Position numbers and translations under genes: made by a program. 13,990 bases of DNA from JAPLKX01 sp035530195 (lineage in GTDB: Bacteria > Hydrogenedentota > Hydrogenedentia > Hydrogenedentales > SLHB01). The stretch is taken from positions 1-13,990 of the forward strand of contig DATKVG010000017.1 of assembly GCA_035530195.1 (NCBI GenBank). The letters run 5' to 3'. Below, piece by piece: positions 1 to 5,494 of the stretch. The notes beneath the pieces were generated by a model. It ran no database searches, was not told where the DNA came from, and saw only the letters and a list, made by a program, of their open reading frames with translations. Every line of letters starts with the position of its first letter. Within the stretch, counting starts at the first letter, position 1.

Positions 1-221
1 GCTGAAAGCGATTGGATTAAGTCACGCTAAAGCGCGCTGGAACAGGAAGGGTAGAATGCCTTATTCACCCCTGCTAAAGCAGGGTGCAAAGAGGAGCCCG
101 CTGAAGCAGGCTAAATCTACGGGTTATGGAGTTGGCCCCGTGTTTGCGAACCAGCCCCCTTGGGGGGCTCGCCACAATAAGCCCCCGGCTCTGCCGGGGG
201 TCATTTAACAAGCCGGAATCA
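1..221. other. Non-coding hairpin-rich stretch
   Basis: No convincing gene is seen here. The stretch contains a series of short self-complementary units. CGCT/AGCG lies at 25-34. A 7-bp stem, CCCTGCT/AGCAGGG, spans 69-84 with a two-base loop. An imperfect stem, AGCC..GGCT, spans 95-112. AGCCCCC/GGGGGCT spans 153-169 with a TTG loop. An 8-bp stem, CCCCCGGC/GCCGGGGG, spans 182-200. Such clusters are common as intergenic repeats or 3' ends of transcripts; an upstream gene may end just before the window. A short + frame at 126-344 runs through these hairpins and the tandem repeats and is not a believable protein. Confidence 0.6.
181..203 (+). terminator. Strong GC hairpin, possible terminator
   Basis: CCCCCGGC (182-189) pairs perfectly with GCCGGGGG (193-200) around a TCT loop, with an extra G-T pair outside. 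The bases that follow are only weakly T-rich (TCATTTA), so it is not a textbook intrinsic terminator. It could end a transcript entering from the left, or be one member of the local hairpin repeat cluster. Confidence 0.3.
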
Positions 222-341
222 GAATCTTTGTTCGCGACCTTGAGCCAACCTCTACGCGTCGTGCGCAGATGTTGCGAAGCGCGCAGATGTCGCGAAGCGC
301 GCAGATGTCGCGAAGCGCGCAGATGTTGCGAACAAGGATTC
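222..341. repeat. Inverted repeat enclosing tandem repeats
   Basis: The 17-base arm at 222-238 (GAATCTTTGTTCGCGAC) is matched by the reverse complement of 325-341, with 15 of 17 positions agreeing. The space between the arms is largely filled by the 18-bp tandem array at 263-331. This gives a compact element of about 120 bp just upstream of the methyl-transfer genes. It could be a small non-autonomous repeat element or a regulatory region. No open reading frame in it is credible. Confidence 0.6.
263..331. repeat. 18-bp tandem repeat, about 3.8 copies
   Basis: The unit GCGCAGATGTCGCGAAGC occurs at 263-280, 281-298 and 299-316, with a partial fourth copy at 317-331. Copies differ only by C or T at one position (TCGCGA or TTGCGA). 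The array is contiguous, with no spacers, so it is not a CRISPR. Its in-frame translation would extend the next gene by a repeated RSAQMS peptide, which is why the upstream start of that gene was rejected. Confidence 0.85.
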
Positions 342-370
342 TAAGGCGCGTACATGGTAGTATCACCCCG

Positions 371-1444
371 ATGACTGGAAAAGAGCGCATAAGCCTCATT
401 TTAAAACGCCGGCCCGTTGACCGGATCGGCTTGTTCGAGCATTTTTGGGGGGATACCCAGAAAAAGTGGGCCGGTGAAGGCCACATCGGGCGCGATGAGC
501 CGCTCGAGGACCATTTCGGGTTCGACATGCAACTCTGCTGGCCGTTCAACCTGACGGCCCGCCTGGACTTCGCGCCCGAAACCATCGAGGAGACGGAAGC
601 GACCGTGCTCGAGCGCGACGGCAACGGGGCGGTCCTGCGGCGGCATAAACTCCACGATGCCACGCCGGAGCATGTGGATTTCCTTGTGAAAAACCGCGCG
701 AGTTGGCTGGAGCACATCAAGCCGCACCTCGCAGCCGACCCGCGCCGGATCGATTTTGACGCCTACAGGCAGGCCCGGCAGGCCACGGAAAAAGCGGGGC
801 GGTTCTTCGCGTGGAGCGGGGTGAACGTGTTCGAGTTGATGCATCCGGTGTGCGGCCACGAGTACATGCTGATGGGCATGCTCGAGGACCCGGATTGGGT
901 GAAAGACATGGCCGATACCTATTCGCGGGTCACGGTCGAGCTGATGGAGACGCTGTTTTCCCGAGAAGGGCCGCCGGACGGCGTCTGGTTTTACGAGGAC
1001 CTGGGGTTCAAGGCCCGGCCGTTCATGTCGCTGGCCATGTACCGGGAGTTCATTCAGCCGGGCCACCGGCGGACGCTGGATTTTTGCAAGAGCCTGCGGT
1101 TACCTGCCATAATGCATTCTTGCGGGTATGTCGAGCCGCTGGTGCCCGGGATGATCGAGGCCGGCATCGACTGCCTGCAGGTGATTGAAGTGAAAGCGGG
1201 GATGGACCTGCTGCGGTTGCACTCGGTCTATGGAGATCGGTTATCATTGATGGGCGGCATCGACGTCCGGAAGCTGTATACGAACGATCGGGCCGTGGTG
1301 GAGCGCGAACTGGCGGAGAAAATACCCGTGGTGAAGAACGGCTATGGCTACATTCTTCACTCGGATCATTCCATCCCCGACCAGGTCGAGTATGAGACGT
1401 ACCGGTATTTTGTCCAGCGGGGACTGGAACTTGGCACATATTGA
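371..1444 (+). CDS. UroD-family corrinoid methyltransferase
   Basis: A cytoplasmic protein of 357 residues in the uroporphyrinogen decarboxylase-like methyltransferase superfamily (MtaA/MtbA/CmuA type). It probably moves a methyl group to or from the corrinoid protein encoded next. The start at 371 gives MTGKERI..LKRRPVDR, the usual beginning of this family; an earlier in-frame start would add 34 residues translated from tandem repeats. No clear Shine-Dalgarno sequence precedes 371. Residues H249-S-C251-G form the HxC half of the zinc site that activates thiol or methyl acceptors in MtaA-like enzymes. The expected C-terminal cysteine is not evident; the segment reads YILHSDHSIP (327-336). Adjacent corrinoid and homocysteine methyltransferase genes argue against a haem biosynthesis role. 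The methyl donor cannot be told from sequence. Confidence 0.85.
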   Translation: MTGKERISLILKRRPVDRIGLFEHFWGDTQKKWAGEGHIGRDEPLEDHFGFDMQLCWPFNLTARLDFAPETIEETEATVLERDGNGAVLRRHKLHDATPEHVDFLVKNRASWLEHIKPHLAADPRRIDFDAYRQARQATEKAGRFFAWSGVNVFELMHPVCGHEYMLMGMLEDPDWVKDMADTYSRVTVELMETLFSREGPPDGVWFYEDLGFKARPFMSLAMYREFIQPGHRRTLDFCKSLRLPAIMHSCGYVEPLVPGMIEAGIDCLQVIEVKAGMDLLRLHSVYGDRLSLMGGIDVRKLYTNDRAVVERELAEKIPVVKNGYGYILHSDHSIPDQVEYETYRYFVQRGLELGTY

Positions 1445-1460
1445 CGCGGGTCTTGTAACG

Positions 1461-1468
1461 AAGGAGAG
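1461..1468 (+). promoter_or_regulatory. Ribosome binding site choosing ATG 1475
   Basis: AAGGAGAG ends six bases before ATG 1475 and three before an in-frame GTG at 1472. The spacing favours the ATG as the start of the corrinoid protein gene. Confidence 0.7.
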
Positions 1469-1474
1469 CTTGTG

Positions 1475-2134
1475 ATGGCTGATCTGCTCGAACAAATCGC
1501 GATCTGTATCGAACGCGGGAAGGTAAACAAGAATTCGCCTTACCCGCCGGACATGAAGGGCCAGGATGGGGCCGACGAACTGACCAAGCAGGCGCTCGAT
1601 CAAGGCATCGCTCCCGACGACGTGTTGGGGAAGGGCCTTATCATCGGAATGGGCCGCGTCGGGCAGAAGTTCAGCGAGAACAAAGTGTTTGTGCCGGACC
1701 TGCTCATGGCCGCCAAGGCCATGTCCGCCGGGATGGCCCACCTGAAGCCCGCGTTCGAGTCGGGCCAGGCGCACCATAAGGGCACGTTCGTCATCGGCAC
1801 CGTCCAGGGCGACCTCCACGACATCGGCAAGAACCTGGTGGCGATGGTCGTTGAAGGCGGTGGCTGGAAAGTGGTCGACCTTGGCGTCGACGTTTCGCCG
1901 GAGAAATTCCTGGCGGCCGTTAAGGACAATCCCGGCGCGGCCGTCGGCCTCAGCGCGCTCCTGACCACCACCATGGTCAACATGGAAAAGACCGTAAAGC
2001 TCCTGAAGGACCAGGTGCCGGGTACGCGGGTGATGGTGGGCGGCGCGCCGCTGACTGCCGAGTTCGCCAAAAAAATTGGCGCTGACGGATACTCGCCGGA
2101 CCCGCAGGGCGCTATCACGTTTCTGGCCGCCTGA
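1475..2134 (+). CDS. Corrinoid (B12-binding) methyl carrier protein
   Basis: A 219-residue cytoplasmic protein of the MtaC/MtbC/MttC family, which carries a methyl group on cobalt between two methyltransferases. Residues 1-90 match the helical cap domain (B12-binding 2), including GMGRVGQKF (58-66). Residues 103-219 form the Rossmann-like cobalamin domain. The base-off/His-on signature is complete: D113-L-H115-D-I-G118, with H115 the expected lower cobalt ligand, then S160-A-L162 and VGG (188-190). Length is normal for the family. It begins 30 bases after the UroD-like gene and is probably co-transcribed, making the two direct partners. No gene for a reductive activator of cobalt is present in the window, so reactivation must come from elsewhere. 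Family assignment is firm; the physiological substrate is not. Confidence 0.93.
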   Translation: MADLLEQIAICIERGKVNKNSPYPPDMKGQDGADELTKQALDQGIAPDDVLGKGLIIGMGRVGQKFSENKVFVPDLLMAAKAMSAGMAHLKPAFESGQAHHKGTFVIGTVQGDLHDIGKNLVAMVVEGGGWKVVDLGVDVSPEKFLAAVKDNPGAAVGLSALLTTTMVNMEKTVKLLKDQVPGTRVMVGGAPLTAEFAKKIGADGYSPDPQGAITFLAA

Positions 2135-2244
2135 AAAGGCGCGGCCTGAGACGGCGCCGTTGATTTAACAGCCTCTCCGACGGGTGCGCATAGCCGCGCC
2201 ATGTTGTGAGAGGCTTTCTCTTTGAGGAAGGGAACGAATCTGAC

Positions 2245-3129
2245 ATGGTATCGATTCTCGATATGCTCGACAGGAAGAAGGTGCTGGTTTCCGACGGCGC
2301 ATGGGGCACGTTTCTCGTGCAGAAAGGCATGAAGCCGGGTGAGTGCCCGGAACTGTGGAACGTCGAGCACCCGTATGCCGTAGCCGACATCGCCCGCGCC
2401 TACGCCGAAGCCGGGTCCGACCTCGTCTCGACGAACAGTTTTGGCGGCTCCCGCCTGAAGCTGGCCCATTTCGGCCTCGAGTCACGCGCGGCCGAGTTGA
2501 ACGAAGCGGCCGCCTGCCTCACCCGCGAAGCCATCAGCGCCGATAAGGCCGTGTTTGCCTCGATGGGCCCCACGGGCAAGATCCTTATGATGGGCGACGT
2601 CACCGAAGAAGACGTCTACGAGGCATTCCGCGAGCAGGCGCTCGCGCTCGAACGCGGCGGGGCCGACGCCCTTTGCGTCGAGACGATGACGGCGCTCGAC
2701 GAAGCGGGGATCGCGGTGCGCGCCGCCAAGCAAAATACCCGCCTGCCCGTGATATGCACCTTCACGTTCGACCGGATCGGCGAAGGCCAGTATAGAACCA
2801 TGATGGGCGTCAGCCCGGCGGATATGGCGACGGAGATGATCGCGGCCGGCGCCGACATCATCGGGACCAACTGCGGCCAAGGCCCTGAACAGATGGTGGG
2901 CATTGTGGAGCAGTTGCGCGCGGCCGCGCCCGATACGCCCATCATGGTGCAGGCCAACGCGGGCCTGCCCGTGCGCCAGGGCGATGTCGATGTGTTTCCG
3001 GAAACGCCCGCGCGGATGGCGTCATTCGTGCCGGCGCTCGTGACGGCGGGAGCCGGCATTGTGGGCGGCTGTTGCGGCACCACACCGGATCACATAAAGG
3101 CGATTGCCGCCGCCGCAAAAGAATTGTAG
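2245..3129 (+). CDS. Homocysteine S-methyltransferase (MetH N-terminal type)
   Basis: A 294-residue protein matching the stand-alone homocysteine-binding barrel of cobalamin-dependent methionine synthase. Zinc ligands are present: C210 in IGTNCG and the pair C276-C277 in GGCCGTTP. Other family landmarks are SDGAWGT (16-22) and STNSFGG (62-68). ATG 2245 is chosen because GAGGAAGGG (2224-2232) precedes it; an upstream in-frame ATG at 2206 would add 13 unrelated residues. The folate, cobalamin and activation domains of full MetH are absent, and the preceding gene provides a separate cobalamin domain. The inferred role is demethylating that corrinoid protein to form methionine. The stop codon lies inside a palindromic repeat. 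The donor side of the pathway is not resolved. Confidence 0.88.
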   Translation: MVSILDMLDRKKVLVSDGAWGTFLVQKGMKPGECPELWNVEHPYAVADIARAYAEAGSDLVSTNSFGGSRLKLAHFGLESRAAELNEAAACLTREAISADKAVFASMGPTGKILMMGDVTEEDVYEAFREQALALERGGADALCVETMTALDEAGIAVRAAKQNTRLPVICTFTFDRIGEGQYRTMMGVSPADMATEMIAAGADIIGTNCGQGPEQMVGIVEQLRAAAPDTPIMVQANAGLPVRQGDVDVFPETPARMASFVPALVTAGAGIVGGCCGTTPDHIKAIAAAAKEL

Positions 3130-3206
3130 CGCAGGCGTCCCGCCTGCACGCGTCCCAAGAAGGCAGGCGTGCGCAACAATTGCAGGCGAGACGCCTGCGC
3201 TACAAT
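3123..3206. repeat. Palindromic repeat pair (26-bp inverted arms)
   Basis: Arm 3123-3148 and arm 3181-3206 are reverse complements at 25 of 26 positions, around a 32-base spacer. Each arm is itself a hairpin, GCAGGCG-nnn-CGCCTGC, and the spacer holds another GGCAGGCGTGCGC. The left arm overlaps the end of the homocysteine methyltransferase gene and contains its TAG stop (3127-3129). This is the look of a REP-like dispersed element. It could also act as an mRNA end or stabiliser between the two + strand genes. Confidence 0.85.
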
Positions 3207-3224
3207 GGGCGTAAGAGATAGGCT

Positions 3225-3956
3225 ATGCCGCAACGACAGAGCCACCGCGGTAAACACCCCCAAGACGCCGCTCTGTTCAGCGACGCGCACGCGCGGGCAA
3301 AATGGGTGCCGGTGCTCCGCAAAGCCGTTGCCGATCTTTCTTACCTGCTCACGCGCGGATACAGTGACACCGCGGCTTTAAAACTCGTCGGCGACCACTA
3401 CCAGCTTCACGCCCGCCACCGCATCGCCCTTTCCCGCGCCGCCTGCTCGGACGACGCAGTGGCCCGGCGCAAGGCCCACGAAGTGGCGGCGCCAGACATA
3501 GCGGGCTGCCGGCTCGCGGTCGACGGGTACAACGTGCTGATCTCGGTCGAGAGCGCGTTGTCCGGCGGCGTATTGATCCGCGGGCGGGACGGCTGCATCC
3601 GTGACATCGCCGGTATCCACGGCTCCTACCGGAAAGTTGTAGAGACGCTGCCGGCCCTGCGGCTGATTGGGGAAACGCTGTCGGGGCTGGGCGTGGCCGA
3701 ATGTATGTGGTACCTCGATGCGCCCGTCAGCAACAGCGGCAAGTTGGCGTCCCTTATGCGAGATCAGGCCAACCAGCATGGGTGGCCTTGGGTGGTCGCG
3801 CTGGAACCGGATCCAGACCGGATCCTGGAGCGGTCGGAAGCCCTTGTCGTCACGACCGACAGCATTGTGCTGGACAGAGCGCAAAAATGGCTGAACCTGA
3901 TGCCGATCGTGTTGCAGGTCACTGGGCGCCGGGACTGCCTGATTGATCTGGCCTGA
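3225..3956 (+). CDS. DUF434 / DUF5616 domain protein
   Basis: A 243-residue soluble protein of unknown function. Residues 11-75 (PQDAALFSD..LLTRGYSDTAALKLVGDHY) match the DUF434 pattern. Residues 95-235 match the DUF5616-type region: VDGYNVLI (99-106), ESALSGG (109-115), RDIAGIHGSYRKV (126-138), YLDAPVSNSG (163-172) and TTDSIVLD (210-217). The DGYN start, a mid-domain LD and a late TTD recall the acidic residues of NYN/PIN-type RNases, with D100, D165, D212 and D217 as candidate metal ligands. That comparison is an inference. The gene is separated from the methyl-transfer cassette by a palindromic repeat, so a shared role is doubtful. Its 3' end overlaps the opposite-strand methyltransferase gene by 38 bp. 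Confidence 0.85.
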   Translation: MPQRQSHRGKHPQDAALFSDAHARAKWVPVLRKAVADLSYLLTRGYSDTAALKLVGDHYQLHARHRIALSRAACSDDAVARRKAHEVAAPDIAGCRLAVDGYNVLISVESALSGGVLIRGRDGCIRDIAGIHGSYRKVVETLPALRLIGETLSGLGVAECMWYLDAPVSNSGKLASLMRDQANQHGWPWVVALEPDPDRILERSEALVVTTDSIVLDRAQKWLNLMPIVLQVTGRRDCLIDLA

Positions 3957-4713
3957 CCGCGCTTCCTTTACCGGCTTTAACAAGCACGCAAGACGAAAGG
4001 AAGCGCGGCATAAGCCAGGCGTCGAGCCGCACCACGTGCGCGTAAACCCGGTTGAACAACACGTACAGCGTGTGCAGCTTGCCCGATCCGCGCCCACTTC
4101 CGCTGCCCCGCCGCCGGCGTGCCACCGTCTCAAACACCAGGACCGCGGCCATCATTGTCAGCTTTTCGAGAGGGCCCAGAACTTTTTTCACCGGCCCCGG
4201 CTCCAGCCCGGCCTGGCGCAGCTTGAACTCGATTGACCTCAACTCGTACCGCCGGTAGTGGTGCACGTACCGGTCGTCATTGGCGAAAAAACACTCCCTG
4301 TGCGGAACCGTTAGGATTACGGTTCCGTTTGGCGCGGTTACGCGGGCCAGTTCCCGCAGCACCGCGTCGTCGTCCCGCACATGTTCAAGCACTTCCGAAC
4401 AGACAACGTGGCTGAAGGCCCCGCTGTGGAACGGCAGCCGCGTTGCGTCCGCTGCCACGTGATGGCCCCCGCCCGTTAATTTCTTGAGCACGCGGCACGC
4501 GGACAGCGACAGTTCCGAGTATACGATCTGGTTGGTTTTGGTCATTACGGGTGAAATGCCGCTGCCTATTTCCAGGACCAGGCGGATCGGCTCCGCGGCC
4601 AACTCGCGTTCAATCGCCCTCTTGCGGACCTGGTAGTTGTATAGCTGGTTTTTCAGGCGTGTGTAGCGGTTGTCTTCGAAAAAATCGTCAAACCTGTTGC
4701 GACTGGAACTCAT
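3919..4713 (-). CDS. SAM-dependent methyltransferase (class I)
   Basis: A 264-residue class I methyltransferase of the Methyltransf_11 type. Motif I is VLEIGSG (46-52), an acidic residue follows in YSELS (65-69), and ADATRLPF (88-95) and CSEVLEHV (105-112) are the usual post-motifs. PNGTVILTVPH (128-138) fits the last strands of the SAM fold. A basic Gly/Ser stretch, RRRRGSGSGRGSG (199-211), separates this from a C-terminal part of unknown role (212-264). Start 4713 is chosen because its ATG overlaps the TGA of the glycosyltransferase gene (ATGA, 4710-4713), implying translational coupling. Context with a glycosyltransferase and a sugar aminotransferase suggests methylation of a sugar, lipid carrier or glycan. 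The substrate is unknown. Confidence 0.85.
   Translation of the reverse strand: MSSSRNRFDDFFEDNRYTRLKNQLYNYQVRKRAIERELAAEPIRLVLEIGSGISPVMTKTNQIVYSELSLSACRVLKKLTGGGHHVAADATRLPFHSGAFSHVVCSEVLEHVRDDDAVLRELARVTAPNGTVILTVPHRECFFANDDRYVHHYRRYELRSIEFKLRQAGLEPGPVKKVLGPLEKLTMMAAVLVFETVARRRRGSGSGRGSGKLHTLYVLFNRVYAHVVRLDAWLMPRFLSSCVLVKAGKGSAVRPDQSGSPGAQ
3957..4008. terminator. Perfect 13-bp inverted repeat at convergent gene ends
   Basis: CCGCGCTTCCTTT (3957-3969) and AAAGGAAGCGCGG (3996-4008) are exact reverse complements around a 26-base loop. The first arm begins on the base after the DUF434 stop codon, and the whole structure lies in the last codons of the opposite-strand methyltransferase. A stem this long at a convergent junction suggests a transcript-ending or transcript-stabilising role. 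There is no U-tract, so rho-independent termination is not proven. Confidence 0.45.
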
Positions 4714-5468
4714 TTCGCTGCGGCGGCCGGAAACCGCTTCGACTTCAGGAGCCCCATCCGCGCCATCCGGAACTCGAGCCCCGTGGCCAGGCAACCAAAC
4801 CCATACTTCACGCTGTGCCCGAAGTCGATGCTGGACGCCTCGGAAGAATATTTGGTGGGACACGTGATCTCGGCGATCGTGTAACCCAGCCAGACAATCT
4901 GCGCGAGCATCTGGTTGTCGAACACGAAATTGTCGGAATTATGCTCGAGCGGGAGTTGCTCGATCAGTTCGCGCGAGAACGCCCGATAGCCGGTGTGGTA
5001 CTCGCTGAGTTTCGCGCCGAGCATCACGTTTTCCGCCAGCGTCAGGAACCGGTTCGACACGTATTTCCACCAGGGCATCCCGCCCTTGACGGCGTAGCCG
5101 CCGAGGATGCGCGAGCCCAGCACGCAGGCGTACAGGCCGTTGCCGATCACGCTGGCCATGGCCGGGATCAGCGCCGGCGTGTACTGGTAGTCCGGGTGAA
5201 CCATCACGACGATGTCCGCGCCGCGCGCCAGCGCAATCCGGTAACACGATTTCTGGTTGCCGCCGTACCCGGTGTTCTTCGGGTGAACGTGGACAGTGGT
5301 TTTTGGGAGCGTGGCGGCGACTTTTGCGGTGTTGTCGTTGCTGGCGTCGTCGACAACGATGATTTCATCGACGCACGGCTGGGCGAGCACTTCCTCGTGG
5401 GTTTTTCGCAGGGTTTGCTCGGCGTTGTACGCCGGCATCACGACCACCACTTTTTTCCCGTTGAACAT
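4710..5468 (-). CDS. Family 2 glycosyltransferase (DPM1-like)
   Basis: A 252-residue GT-A fold glycosyltransferase that would transfer a nucleotide-activated sugar to a lipid or glycan acceptor at the cytoplasmic face. Visible motifs are VVVVMPAYNAE (7-17), IIVVDDASNDNT (36-47), KNTGYGGNQ (64-72) and HPDYQYTP (91-98), the last standing in for the DxD metal site. GSRILGG (118-124) and HTGYRAFSR (158-166) fit acceptor-side motifs. No transmembrane segment is evident, so it is of the short soluble type. ATG 5468 begins exactly at the family start; a longer open frame upstream overlaps the preceding gene in a shadow frame. It lies 26 bases after the SDR-aminotransferase gene and is coupled to the following methyltransferase. 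Sugar specificity is not visible. Confidence 0.9.
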   Translation of the reverse strand: MFNGKKVVVVMPAYNAEQTLRKTHEEVLAQPCVDEIIVVDDASNDNTAKVAATLPKTTVHVHPKNTGYGGNQKSCYRIALARGADIVVMVHPDYQYTPALIPAMASVIGNGLYACVLGSRILGGYAVKGGMPWWKYVSNRFLTLAENVMLGAKLSEYHTGYRAFSRELIEQLPLEHNSDNFVFDNQMLAQIVWLGYTIAEITCPTKYSSEASSIDFGHSVKYGFGCLATGLEFRMARMGLLKSKRFPAAAAK

Positions 5469-5494
5469 TCTTGGAGGTCCTGTAGGCGTTGCCG

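Noticed and set aside
133..180. tRNA or small RNA gene in the hairpin region
   Set aside because: The hairpins do not form a cloverleaf, and no conserved tRNA loop sequences are present.
263..331. Possible CRISPR array
   Set aside because: The repeats are contiguous 18-bp units without spacers, and no cas gene is present.
269..370. In-frame N-terminal extension of the UroD-like gene
   Set aside because: It is translated from the 18-bp tandem repeats and has no counterpart in the family; ATG 371 gives the normal family start.
1..370. Cobalamin or SAM riboswitch ahead of the corrinoid genes
   Set aside because: No B12-box-like or SAM-I core pattern could be found; the visible structure is simple hairpins and repeats.
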